Position numbers and translations under genes: made by a program
Assembly: GCA_963693285.1 (NCBI GenBank)
Contig: OY848917.1
Location: forward strand, 22,016,245 to 22,080,244
Origin: Xestospongia muta
Taxonomy: Eukaryota > Porifera > Demospongiae > Haplosclerida > Petrosiidae
Length of the DNA: 64,000 nucleotides
Direction: 5' to 3'
Shown here: positions 27,611 through 38,399 of the stretch, one piece after another
How positions within the stretch are numbered: position 1 is the stretch's first letter
Layout of the letters: each line of letters starts with the position of its first letter
Notes under the pieces: model-generated
Database searches by the model: none
What the model was told of the DNA's origin: nothing
Seen by the model: the letters and a program-made list of their open reading frames with translations, nothing else

Positions 27611-27739
27611 TGGATATACACATATATACAAATATATATATTTACACAATGTTTGTATTATTTCAGATTCTTTGACGCTGACCATGGCACATATTTGAAT
27701 GTGAAAATTCAAAATACTGTACTATCTAGAAACTACCTC

Positions 27740-28051
27740 CACTTTCCTTTAGCAGCCGACATTATGGTCTGTTAAAGTAATTGTTAGTATTAAAAATGTG
27801 TGTGGTCACAAGCACTAGAGTACTGTGGGGTATTATAGGACATGAAAAAAATCAAAGAAATTATGCTGAATGTTGCATAAATTATGTAGAGTAGGAATAG
27901 AAGCAATCAAGTTTTATAACAAGCATATTTCCAGAGTTTAAGCATAGCGGAACATGTCCTGTAATATCCTACGGTACTCTAGCGCTTGCGACCACACACA
28001 TTTTTAAAATTACTTTAACACCTCATAATCGCTAATGCGGAAACTGTGACT
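27740..28051. repeat. Large imperfect inverted repeat (MITE-like or fold-back)
   Basis: The left arm (about 27,740-27,843, containing AATGTGTGTGGTC) pairs with the right arm (about 27,950-28,051, containing GACCACACACATT) at roughly 80-85 percent, around a loop of about 105 bp. No coding capacity. The end sequence is shared with the ankyrin 5' region at 24,850-24,880. No target duplication found. Confidence 0.7.
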
Positions 28052-28199
28052 TGTTGATTATTGTTGTCTTCAATCTAATTATTGTTCTACCTAACCCCAT
28101 CAGAAGGGACTGTGCTTCAGTCTCTCTAAGAGCTATACTATACATAATATGTAACCTTGCAGATGGCAAAAACCTTTTTTAAATTTACATGTTCCTCCA

Positions 28200-29265
28200 T
28201 TTATCATAATATTTGAATTAGACTTCAGAATTTACCCTGTGTGAAAAATCCCATGCCAGGTGTTACAAAGCTTTAAAAAGCATATGATTCTTACAGATTA
28301 TCTACTGTGTAATACAACACTGTCATACTTCTGTGTGTGGTATTTGTATATATATTCTTATAACTTATGGTTATTAATTACTCACAATTGTATGCAATGT
28401 TTGGAGTGTCAATGAAAATATTTGTTATATCATTGTTGATAACTATCAGTAGCCTATATCAGACTGACTATGTTTGCATAAAATAGACTTAGACATACAG
28501 TATTCTATTAGAAGACTATGAAAATAGCAATGAACATACAGCAGCTTAGAACAATTTAGCAATTAAATTTTGAAGTGGCATTGGTAGCTACTGTAAGTAA
28601 TAAATGAATAAATGTATTATTTCAATATGGTGCTAAACCTTGAGGCACATAGAGTTAGCAGATTTTACTGTAAATGTGAATTTTCTGTATAAATAATAAA
28701 CATTGCAAGTTTGTAATGTGCATAATAATTGTCCCAACTGAGTCAACTCTAAATATTCATGCTGTGGTCTATATGATGAAAATCCTCAATGTACTTATAG
28801 ATGGAAACTTGGGATTTGTGAATCGTAATGTTCACCATCTTCATTCCACCATGATTGTAAACATGGGTGTTGTGCCAGATCCATGCCAACTTGAACACAG
28901 AATAAAAAGTCCATCAACTATAACTTAAGCTTAAATGCAGTTTTTGCAAAAGAAGTCAATTTCTTATAAGTTATTGTTAGGTTGCAGTCTTATACAATTA
29001 AGGTGGTACAATTTACAACATGACTCACATTCAATTCATACCACACATCATCACATTCATCATTATATTCCATGTCATATTCAGGGATCATAAACTAAAG
29101 AAAGCAATAGAGGAAGAGGAGAAAGCTAAGAGAAATATTAAAGACAATAAAATACAAAACAAAAGGATAGTAAATAGCAGCAACAAAACAAAGCACAAAG
29201 AGAAGAAAACAGAAGGAAGTTAAGAAAGAGGATACAGATAACATATGTTGGTGCTTCTAAAAAAT
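28200..29265. other. No recognised gene
   Basis: AT-rich sequence. A frame at 28,716-28,928 and a Lys-rich frame at 29,020-29,223 begin with a hydrophobic run but resemble nothing I know and lack supporting splice or homology evidence. Confidence 0.3.
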
Positions 29266-29267
29266 AT

Positions 29268-29465
29268 ATGACTTCTGTACATGAAAGTTGCTTTGCAAGA
29301 CATTGAAAAAATCTTACAGGCTTCTTTTTTGCTGATAGCTGTACTATTTCTTTGAAAGATAGTGTTCAGCTCTTTGATATTACTGTCTTGTTGTTTGTAA
29401 ATCTAACAGAGGTAAAAAGAGTCCTTGTTTTCTTTGAGCCTTTTACGTGTGTCATATAAAATGTA
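29268..29465. repeat. Second copy of pogo-like non-coding tail
   Basis: Direct repeat of 24,995-25,195. No transposase motif follows it here. Confidence 0.6.
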
Positions 29466-29842
29466 AATTCAAGTAAATCATCAGATGTACACAGTGTGAT
29501 CTTGTCCTGCTAGAGTAATACATCCCTTTTGCTAACAAATTGGGGTATTGTATAAGTAATTCAAAGATTGTTCATGCTTGTCTCAGCTTAGTCTGCCCTT
29601 TGACCTATTGACTAATTTCTTAGCATTTGATATCCATGACTTGGGGATTTAACATTCATTTCATGACAACAGTCTGATAGCATAAAACATTTTTTGTGTC
29701 ACTTCAATTGTTCACTGCTGGGTTTTTATAAAATATCTCTCTAAGATAAGGTCAGTAACAATAGAGTCAACAACTTTAATGTCAGGTTGGAACACCACCA
29801 CACAGTTCAATGTCAATTTGTGTGGCACCATTGATGCAATCT

Positions 29843-29872
29843 GGGATCACTTGTACTCACACAAGTGATCCC
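29843..29872. repeat. Perfect 12-bp hairpin
   Basis: GGGATCACTTGT, a 6-base loop, then ACAAGTGATCCC. No run of T follows and no function is claimed. Confidence 0.7.
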
Positions 29873-30032
29873 TTACAAGCTGCACTAGACAAATCAGCTT
29901 TGGAACATTCTATTTTCTCCAACATGTCTTTAGCAATAATGGTTGCTGCTGTGCCAAATATGTTAACCACAAATCCATTGAAAACTCACTTGGATGACAT
30001 AGTCTGTCTCAGTATCTACATGAACCTCTTGT

Positions 30033-30043
30033 ATATATATATA

Positions 30044-30081
<38 letters not shown>

Positions 30082-30108
30082 TATATATATACTATATATA
30101 TATATATT
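30033..30108. repeat. TA microsatellite
   Basis: TA dinucleotide tract with a few interruptions, abutting dispersed repeat copy 3. Confidence 0.95.
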
Positions 30109-30109
30109 A

Positions 30110-30386
30110 CTTTATTGTTTGGTTAAGTAACACAATAGCACAAACTGGTTTTTGTGTTATTCATTTTGTGAAATAACCTAAAGTATGCAATAAACTATTA
30201 ACTAGTTTTTTATTGAGTGTTAAAATAAACAGTCACACAATATTAACTCAGAATCACTATATATGTATAAAAGTAATATGAGTGAAGGCAGGTGATCATA
30301 AATGAGTAAAAAGTAAAAATTTGTCTCAAGTATACTGATCTATGTGCTAGGTAGTAATTCACATTACAGCTTGTAGTTCATGAAAC
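30110..30386 (-). repeat. Dispersed repeat, copy 3 (inverted)
   Basis: The reverse complement aligns with 23,848-24,136. The start matches CATTTCATGAACTA and the end matches the CTATTGTGTTACTTAACC stretch. Microsatellites lie on both sides. Confidence 0.65.
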
Positions 30387-30423
30387 TTCGCAGTAGTATA
30401 GTGTTAATATTAGAGATGGATAG

Positions 30424-30539
30424 TACATACATAGATACATACATACATACATACATACATACATACATACATACATACATACATACATACATACATACAT
30501 ACATACATACATACATACATACATACATACATACATACA

Positions 30540-30570
<31 letters not shown>
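30424..30570. repeat. (ACAT)n microsatellite, about 36 units
   Basis: Almost pure tetranucleotide tract of about 147 bp. The Met-Tyr-Val-Cys and Tyr-Ile-His-Thr frames on the two strands are translations of the repeat. Confidence 0.97.
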
Positions 30571-30572
<2 letters not shown>

Positions 30573-30599
30573 GTAGGTATGTATATATTATATATATAT

Positions 30600-31430
30600 T
30601 ATATATTAGAAAAAGAGCTTATATAATTTACAAAAATAAAGAAACCACAGAAAAAGGAATCTAGTGATTACCAGTTGTTGGTACTTGCTCCAATGATCAA
30701 TGTTATATTGTCCAGCACCTAGTGAACTCTAATAAAGAAAGTTAGCAGTAAAGGAGATCAGAGAAAGAGGAGATGGATAGGTTGACAGGAATGATAGATG
30801 GATAGTTTTATAGACAGAGATGGACTCACATTTTTCTTATGACAGACAGAGAAGTGAAAGTAGTGTAGTAAAGAGGGAATAGAATAGACAAAGATATGAC
30901 ATAAGTACTAACTAACAACATACTTTATCAATAGTTTGTTGAAGCATTGTATAATATGCTATATATAACTATTACATTATTGTATTAATTAAATCTATCA
31001 AAGATGACTAGTTATGTGACAAAGATGGTAAATGACATCACTTCATACAAACGTAACTTTTCAAGGCAATTTAACTTACTCAACTACTTTCCCACCAATA
31101 AATATTAAATATTATAGCATCAAGGACCTGGATTAGTCTATGAGGAAAGAAATATGTGATATAACATGTAGTGTATATAGTAAATACATTCTTCCTAGGC
31201 CACTGACTGAGAGTGCTGCAATAGATATGTATTTAGTTGGAGATATAGGATATTGTGTAAGACCACAAAACTGGCCATTTTTCTTGTGACATCATCTACC
31301 AAACAGATATCAGAAAAAAGTATATCATAGTGTTTGCACAGAACCAAATCAGGTATTGGAGATATTTAAAGAACAGAATTGTATTTAATAATGGAAACCA
31401 ATCAAATATATCATGATGCTGTATTACATT
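30600..31430. other. No recognised gene
   Basis: AT-rich sequence with no coding frame or repeat structure that I can support. Confidence 0.4.
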
Positions 31431-31449
31431 GTAATCGATGTGTTACCAG

Positions 31450-32166
31450 TTTAATTTCATAGCGTCTTGACATTAAATGTGGATTAGTGAAATGTGCTTT
31501 GCTTTCTGGTATTCTGGTCCAAGTATAAAGATCATAGGGGCTCTCTTATTAACTGTTTCATTGAGTAACTGTTTAGGAGGACTGATATGTTTGTAGAGCA
31601 ACCTGGTTCTAATTCAGATCCCTGAAATTAGTGAACATTTACAACTATAATAATAGTAATATTAAATTTATAACTAATTATTATGTAATACAATGTGTTT
31701 CTATACAGCTAATTTTAGTTATATTAATAAAATTGCATCCTTGAATAAATATTACAGCTGATTCACATTTATTTTGACCTTGCAAATCATTTTAATGACT
31801 TCATCAAGTTACTAATACATGAATTATGTGTGTACTTATAACAATACTTCAATACAGCTGACAATGTAACTTTCAATTGAAATAATTTGTTCCTTTGTAA
31901 TTAGAAACATAAGTAGAAAAGGTAAAGTTATAATAGAAAAAATATAGGCCAATCTTGTATTACATCCATTCATCTATCTCTCTGTCTATTAACCATCCAT
32001 TCAATTATTTATTTATTTTCCATGAATCATTCTTCTTTGTCATACCTTTTCTCTCCTTGAAATCATGATGCCTTCATCTCGAAATACCTCTCTGACTGGA
32101 AGGATGAGAATTGATATCTTCAATGAAATCTTTCATTTGGTATCGACCTGGACCAAACAGTTGATT
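31450..32166 (-). CDS. Possible gene fragment with a SHIPPO/STPG-type exon
   Basis: On the minus strand an exon-like stretch from 32,166 (after the acceptor CATTACCACAG) reads NQLFGPGRYQMKDFIEDINS and continues HPSSQRG to a donor at about 32,088. GPG-x-Y followed by a short acidic helix is the pattern of sperm-tail PG-rich (SHIPPO) repeat proteins of cilia. A second open stretch near 31,450-31,620 ends YEIKL before GTAACA, but its frame is interrupted. Only two short pieces are visible, so this may be a real small gene, a relic, or chance. Confidence 0.3.
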
Positions 32167-32660
32167 CTGTGGTAATGCATGAATAAATCAATACTACCAC
32201 ATAACAGAAACTACATAAATGAGGGGATTTAACAAATCATAGAATTATTGTACTTTTCATGGTCTATCTCAACAATGTTGGCTAGATTAAAAACATTTAA
32301 AATATTGAATAAAAGTACAAGGGGTTAGGAAGTATGTGGATATTACCAATTCCAATGACATAATTCTTTTGTTCCCCCCCCCCCTCCCAATTTGTCCCAC
32401 AGGACACATTACACTAGTCCAAAATATCCCCAGGGACGTTCTGCTGTAGTGTAATATGTTTGAAGACACAAATTTAGGGGGAGAACTATGGGGCACTGTT
32501 GTGTCAAAATTGGAAAATTATCATGATATTAAATAGGTCATTATTTATTAAATAACTCTTGATTTACTTCTTATTTATTTAACAAATGAAATTATTTACT
32601 AAATCATACATTATTTAGTAAATCATGCATTATTAAGTAAATTACAATCTATGTTTTTTA

Positions 32661-32721
32661 ATGTTTAATGTTTAGGATTTAGATTTTAAGCCTTAAAATC
32701 TAAACCCTAAACCATAAACAT
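32661..32721. repeat. Near-perfect palindrome (about 30-bp arms, 1-base loop)
   Basis: The arm at 32,670-32,690 (GTTTAGGATTTAGATTTTAAG) pairs with 32,692-32,712 with one mismatch. Pairing continues with a few mismatches to 32,661 and 32,721. It lies in sequence rich in ATTTA repeats (32,520-32,650). No gene is seen from 32,200 to 33,650 apart from unassigned overlapping frames at 32,783-33,028. Confidence 0.75.
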
Positions 32722-33374
32722 ACAACAAACTCTAGGGTTGTCTTTTCAGTATGATTCATGGTTACCTTATAGATGGACTGCACTAAATGTTTGACAAAAT
32801 TAGCACATTGGAACAATGTTGTACATCATGCAATGAAATTGTGAAGTTGTTTAAAGTAAGGAAGGTTACTTTTAATCTCAGGAGACTAGCCATCTTCCTT
32901 ATTTCAGAGAATAGAGGAGGGTCTTGTGCGACTAGGTCGAGGGTTGACTTTTTAAATTTAAATAAAATTAGATACCAGGAATAACTCACTTGAAGAAGAA
33001 AACTAACCCACAATAAGAAAAAATTCATCCACAGAAATTATTTAAATAATAACATGAAACAGCAAATAGCAGAGATTATACCAGTCTACAAACTCTATGG
33101 TAAACACTTTTTGAAATGAGTGGAAACAAGTTTGGTAAGTCAACACTATACAATTTATTTTAATTCACAAACACATTGTTGACCATAATTATAGTAAATA
33201 TAGTGCTTACATGAATAATTATAGTCAACATGAGCTTGTATGACTAATTTCAATGAAACATGATCATTATTTCCATTATTTACTGCAAGTAATTGTTTTA
33301 TTGATTTGGCTATAATAAATGCAATTAGTTATAATGAAAATGAATAAGGTGGGATAAAAGACATGCATCACTGT

Positions 33375-33540
33375 AAAATCGCTGGTGTCATGGTAACACC
33401 AAAATGTGCTGTCAACAGTCTGTGCAAGAATGACACCAGTAATGGTGTCAGTATTGACACACTAAGGTAATGGTATCAATTAAACGCCATGTAAGTCTTC
33501 ACATAACACACTCATTGGTGTCAAATTGGCACCATAGAAA
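33375..33540. repeat. Cluster of GGTGTCA / TGACACC motifs
   Basis: The 7-mer GGTGTCA or its complement, with one-base variants, recurs at least six times in 165 bp in both orientations, including TGACACCAGTAATGGTGTCA near 33,431. It may be a decayed palindromic mobile repeat or a protein-binding cluster. Confidence 0.5.
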
Positions 33541-33685
33541 GTTTCCCACAACACTTTCAGTGTCTACATAATCTAGTTTTTTTCACATCAAAAGGCTTAT
33601 GAAAAAACAATAAAAGAACAAACAAAACAAAGAATACTGAAAGGAAGTTGTGAATAAATGAATCAACACACAATGAAAGCAATAC

Positions 33686-34090
33686 TCAATAGTCATATAC
33701 ACTAAATCTTGAGAGACTACTTAGAAATCCTTGGGGATGTAATGGAATCTTTGCAGAAGGTTTCATCTGATACGCTGCCTCTAAAAACAATCCCACTGCT
33801 TTCATCTTTGGAGGATAAACTATGTTAAACGAATAGTAACATGCCAAACAAGAATGAACAGCTGTCATCAGATTAGGCATTGTCAAAACATTGTTTTCGA
33901 CAACAACCAGAATGTCCACTAGATTATTAAAGCTCTCACCCAGTCCAACGATCAAGGAATGAGGCAATGATAAAGATTGAAGTGACTCTTCAACGTCCAA
34001 ATGCTGTCCCTACATACAAATGTAATTTAGTTCAAAGAAATTATTTACTTACCAAGACTGGCTGAACATAGTACTCTTTTCCTTGCCCCT
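33686..34090 (-). CDS. Last exons of an unidentified minus-strand gene
   Basis: The terminal exon 33,686-34,009 has acceptor TGTATGTAG and reads GQHLDVEESLQSLSLPHS through FNIVYPPKMKAVGLFLEA to SVYDY and a TGA stop. It is preceded by a 38-nt exon (34,053-34,090; acceptor ATAATGCAG, donor GTAAGTA) whose frame joins cleanly and reads GQGKEYYVQPVL. The real start is further upstream; the terminal frame has no ATG near its beginning. The composition and the FNIxYP-K pattern recall C-terminal parts of transposon-related proteins that are multicopy in fish and invertebrates, but I cannot name a domain. A candidate 69-nt exon (about 34,306-34,374) does not join in frame. Confidence 0.5.
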
Positions 34091-34241
34091 CTGCATTATG
34101 ACATATGATACAATAGATAAAGTAAATGTACAAAGCTGGTCTACATGAACAGTTAACATTATTATAATTGAGTTTAGTGCTAACCATTAGTTGGGTTCTC
34201 CAAAGCCTTATACATCACAAGTAATTGCTAACTTCCATACG

Positions 34242-34290
34242 TGTGTCCAAGTCAGAATATATCGTGTGTCCAAGTCAGAATCTATCATAT
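34242..34290. repeat. Short tandem duplication
   Basis: About 24 bp containing GTGTGTCCAAGTCAGAAT occurs twice in a row within what is probably an intron. Confidence 0.7.
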
Positions 34291-34489
34291 GACCTGTTTC
34301 AAAACCTTCAACAATTTACATTCCATGTCATCAGTGCTCATATCTATCACAATGGCAAGCTCCTGCAACAGCTAACAGTTTTATAAATTTAAATAAATTA
34401 AGACATTAGGTCACTTACTATTTGTGGATGTTCAAAACAAGAATATTCCTCCAGAATAAGCTTCCTTCACCCACTTTCTTCGTATAGCT

Positions 34490-35375
34490 GAGTATAAATA
34501 AATGCATAGATTGAGAACATAAACATACTAGAAGCTCTGAAATAAGTAACTTTAGAGCCGAGAAAGTCCATTTCTTAGACTGGTACAAAGTCTTCAGTTT
34601 CTCTAATTGTCAATGGTACTCATCCATATCTGAACTTGGTGTATTCTCAGTCGGTGTGGATATAACAAATAATGTTGGTTAGATAGAAATAAAATAGTAG
34701 TAGAGATACAATTAAAAGTGTAGAAAAGTTATGACAGCAACACAAAATGCAAATATAGATACACAAATAGTAGTATAATAAGACAAATAACTTAAGAACT
34801 AAACAAATAATCAAATAAATTACTCACTATTATCCATTAAAGATAAATTTACAAAAATCTAATTGAGACAGTCATAAACATGATCATCATACTTACCCTG
34901 TATATCAAACTATCCCAGGATAACATTGTTACATCAATGACATTGACATAGTCTTAAGACATGACAGTGGCATCTTCTCCCATTTTTAAGTATCCCTGAA
35001 TGGTATCATTACCATGATCATCCCTGGAGTCATAAAATGTACTGATGATGTTGTGATCCTATCATCAAAGTATCAAGGGATGATGACATTACATTGACCA
35101 TCCTGGAACAGTCTTAAAATATGAGTATCTTATTTACCCCAATTGTAAGAGTATACCATAATGGAATAGTCGTAATGACTTAGTCCTTAGACACACCGTT
35201 GTATAGTGTATATATACACTATGTGACCCCACCTGTTGAAATATGTCAAGATATAAAGGTTACATTAGCCATCCTGGGATAATCTTAAAACACACAGAGC
35301 ATATAGCCATTAGTCAAAGTATATCAATTTGGAAAAGTTGTACATCGACAAATGTCATAAAACATAATGGTCATA
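34490..35375. other. No gene; degenerate repeats of about 170 bp
   Basis: Around 34,905, 35,065 and 35,237 a block of about 60 bp with ATCCTGG and AGTCTTAA-like words recurs with heavy divergence. Otherwise AT-rich and without coding signal. Confidence 0.4.
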
Positions 35376-35379
35376 TACC

Positions 35380-35619
35380 TGTGGTAACCATGTACATATA
35401 TTCATTTTGAGTTATTATTTCTGTTAGGCCTTATTTACTTTATTTCCGGTGAAACCTTATATGTATGTATGTATATAGTGCTGTAAAACCTTTTTAGTTT
35501 TAGTTCGTTACAGTTCGTTGTAGTTCGATAGTTTGTTATAGTGTTGTTAGTTCAATTGGTTCTGTTATCAAAAGGTTCTGTAAAAAAAAGTTGTTTTCAT
35601 CGTGTGCTCGGCTACAACA
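35380..35619 (+). repeat. 5' LTR of gypsy element
   Basis: 240 bp, TGTGGTAACC to CAACA. A T-rich stretch and the AAAAGGTTCT word near the end are shared with the 3' LTR. The following bases, TTTAGTGACGAGGG, are the likely primer-binding site, imperfect against the usual TGG start. Confidence 0.92.
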
Positions 35620-35640
35620 TTTAGTGACGAGGGTAAAGTC

Positions 35641-36534
35641 ATGTCAGTTCAAGGAAAAATTTCTCAATTCATCCCAAGCCAAGAAAGTTGGTCGTCCTAT
35701 ACCCAAAGATTAGAGTACTACTTCATAGCAAATGATGTTCAGGATCTGGCTAAGAAGAAAGCCTTTTTACTTACAGTGTGCCGTCCCTCGACCTTCCAGT
35801 TACTCAAGAACTTGCTACAACCCAATACGCCAGATAGTAAATCATATGCGGACCTCGTAGACTTGCTTAAAAATCACTTCAATCCTACTCCTTCAGTCAT
35901 TATGCAACGTTTCAAATTCAACACGAAGACAAGAAAAGATACCGAATCAGTAGCTACATACGTGGTAGAACTCAAACGTTTAGGTGAACACTGCGAATTC
36001 GGTGATAAATTGAACGAAATGGTCAGAGATCGTCTAGTGTGTGGTGTTAACGACATTCACATACAAAATCGTTTACTTCAAGAATCAAAGCTAACTTATG
36101 ACAAGGCCTTCGAGCTTGCTCAGTCAGTCGAAGTTGCTTCTAAAAATGCTGCTGATCTACTAAAAGGGTCTTTCACTCAAAACACTACTGTAGTTCAACA
36201 CCTGCACAGCAAATCATCACCTAGTACTACATTCAGACGCCATATTAGCTGTTACCGCTGTGGAGGTAATCATTTAGCTAATGTGTGCAGTTTTCAGACA
36301 GCAAAATGCAGAGCCTGTGGCAAGATCGGACATATTGCTAAAGTCTGCAGGAGTAAAAATAGACCATCCCCAAGACATCCTCTTGGTGGGACTTTCAAAC
36401 CTCAAGACAGACCTGTTAGATCCTCAAAGAAAGCTAATGTCCACACCTTAACCACAGACCGTGCCCCTTTCCATATCTCTGAAACCTCTGACCCTCCTAC
36501 TACTTCAAATGGGCTGGAACACACTTACAGTTAA
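35641..36534 (+). CDS. gag: Gag polyprotein of gypsy element
   Basis: Open frame of 297 codons from the ATG at 35,641; the frame is open further upstream but only with a GTG. The N-terminal 200 residues have the capsid-like pattern of retrotransposon gag, with LLKNHFNPTPSVIMQRFKFN and YVVELKRLGEHCEFG. Two zinc knuckles follow: CYRCGGNHLANVC (spacing C-2-C-3-H-4-C, one residue short) and CRACGKIGHIAKVC (C-2-C-4-H-4-C). Gag forms the particle and binds the element RNA. It ends 20 nt before the protease frame, so Pol would need a frameshift or reinitiation. The frame is fully open, unlike pol. Confidence 0.9.
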   Translation: MSVQGKISQFIPSQESWSSYTQRLEYYFIANDVQDLAKKKAFLLTVCRPSTFQLLKNLLQPNTPDSKSYADLVDLLKNHFNPTPSVIMQRFKFNTKTRKDTESVATYVVELKRLGEHCEFGDKLNEMVRDRLVCGVNDIHIQNRLLQESKLTYDKAFELAQSVEVASKNAADLLKGSFTQNTTVVQHLHSKSSPSTTFRRHISCYRCGGNHLANVCSFQTAKCRACGKIGHIAKVCRSKNRPSPRHPLGGTFKPQDRPVRSSKKANVHTLTTDRAPFHISETSDPPTTSNGLEHTYS

Positions 36535-36540
36535 TGTTAA

Positions 36541-36978
36541 TGGACAGATATTTTAATGGAGGTAGACACTGGTGCCTCACTTTCAATCACTAGTGAACAT
36601 ACCTTTCATTCTATAGCAAGTCCAACAGACAAGTTACAATCGACGAACATTACACTCACCATTTATTCAGGTGATAATCTCCATATCATGGGAACCTACG
36701 ACGTTCAAGTGAGTTATAAAAGTCAGTCACAGACACTTCCATTAGTAGTAGTACAAGGTCATGAACCAAGTTTATTTGGGAGAAATTGGTTAGAAAAGAT
36801 CAAGATAGACTGGAACTCTATCTACTCACTTCAGGAACAGTCGTTATCTCCTTTCATTAATAAATATAATTCTTTGTTTTCTGATTCTCTAGATTTGTTA
36901 CAAGACGCAACTGCTAAATTGTACGTCAATACAGAGGCTGCACCTAAATTTTTCAGAGCCAGACCGGTTCCCTATTGA
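36541..36978 (+). pseudogene. pol: Aspartic protease and start of RT (gypsy pol, part 1)
   Basis: Contains the catalytic motif VDTGAS (about 36,562-36,579) and the downstream LFGRNWLEKIKIDW typical of gypsy proteases. The upstream end of the domain is in another frame, so a base appears to be missing near 36,551-36,555, or a programmed shift operates there. The frame stops at a TGA (36,976-36,978) just after ARPVPY, inside the linker that leads into RT. The same frame continues beyond, so this is a single nonsense change. Confidence 0.85.
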
Positions 36979-37560
36979 TTAAAGGATAAGATAGAAGTCG
37001 AACTCAGACGATTGCAAGATTTAGATATCATTACTCCAGTTCAACATTCTGAATGGACAGCACCTATTGTTCCTATTATGAAACGAAATGGCTCGATGCG
37101 TCTCTGTGGTGATTATAAAGTCACTGTCAACAAAGTTCTTACTTCAGATAATTATACATTACCTCGAATTGAAGATATTTTTGCTGCATTACAAGGAGGA
37201 AAGTTGTTTTCTAAATTAGACCTCAGTCAAGCATATCAACAGTTGCCTCTAGATCCAGATTCAAAGAAATTCACTACTATCAATACTCATAAAGGTCTAT
37301 TCCAATTTGACTGTTTACCATTTGGGATTTCAACAGCTCCTAGTATTTTTCAACGTCTCATGGAAAAGCTCCTCCAGGGTCTTCCAAACGTCTGTGTTTA
37401 CATAGACGACATTCTAGTTTCTGGTATTAGTGAAGCAGATCACATGCAAAACTAGAACAAGTTTTGTCTCGCCTATCATCAGCTGGAATTACCTTGAAAC
37501 GATCCAAATGCACCTTTGCCACCACTTCAGTGGAGTATTTAGGTCACATAATTGACAGCA
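36979..37560 (+). pseudogene. pol: Reverse transcriptase domain (gypsy pol, part 2)
   Basis: Fingers and palm motifs appear in order: SEWTAPIVPIMKRNGSMRLC, FSKLDLSQAYQQLPL (first catalytic Asp), FQFDCLPFGISTAPSIFQ and VYIDDILVSG (the YxDD box at about 37,397-37,408). At about 37,445 the frame moves by one base (stop at 37,453), continues as LEQVLSRLSSAGITLKRSKC and EYLGHIIDSTG, and shifts again near 37,565 in a run of T. The catalytic residues are intact; the two shifts break the protein. Confidence 0.88.
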
Positions 37561-38230
37561 CAGGTTTTACATCCATCACCCACTAAAGTTCAGGCAATCC
37601 AGAAAGCACCTGCTCCTACCAATATCACAGAACTAAGAGCCTTTCTAGGTCTCGTCAACTATTATCACAAATTTCTGCCAAACTTATCATCTACATTGTC
37701 CCCACTTCATATACTGCTACGTAAAGGTACTAAGTGGAATTGGACTCAGAACCAACAAATTGCTTTTGACAAAGTAAAAGAACTCCTACAATCAGATGCA
37801 CTGTTAGTTCATTTTGACAGTACAAAACCATTATTAGTATATGCTGATGCTTCTCCATATGGAGTTGGAGCTGTACTGGCTCATAAGATGCCAGACAATT
37901 CAGAAAAACCAATAACATTTGCCTCTCATACTCTCACTCCAGCAGAATGTAACTACTCTCAACTAGAAAAAGAAGCTTTAGCTATCATCTACGCTGTCAA
38001 ATGTTTCCACCAATATTTGTATGGTACTCATTTCACATTATATTCAGATCACAAACTGTTAGAACGACTCTTAGATGAGTTTCAGCAAATTCCTCCATTG
38101 GCCTCAGCAAGAATTCAACGTTGGGCACTCACCCTTGCTGCATATCAGTACACAATTAAGTACAAACCAGGAAAAAGTATGTCCACAGCTGATGTTCTTA
38201 GTAGATTACCTCTTCAAACTATTCTCTACG
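37561..38230 (+). pseudogene. pol: RNase H domain (gypsy pol, part 3)
   Basis: Connection segment ELRAFLGLVNYYHKFLPNLS, then the RNase H core: VYADASPYGVGAVL (Asp), LEKEALAIIYAVKCF (Glu) and LYSDHKLLERLL (Asp). It ends with YKPGKSMSTADVLSRLP. All in one open frame. Degrades the RNA strand during reverse transcription. Confidence 0.9.
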
Positions 38231-38399
38231 ATTCTCAAGTTCCCCTACCAGGTGACCTTCATCATCTACTCAATCATTTAGACCAGGCCATTGTTACAGC
38301 ATCTCAAATAAAAGTCTGGACAGACAAGGATCCTCTATTGTCTTGTGTCAGAAAACTAGTACAGCGTGGCTGGAATATTACCAACCCAACAGCTGATAT

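Noticed and set aside
30364..30664. Long open frames over the ACAT tract on both strands
   Set aside because: Pure translations of a tetranucleotide microsatellite.
32371..32388. Run of C near GTTCCCCCC as a regulatory element
   Set aside because: A simple homopolymer with no supporting context.
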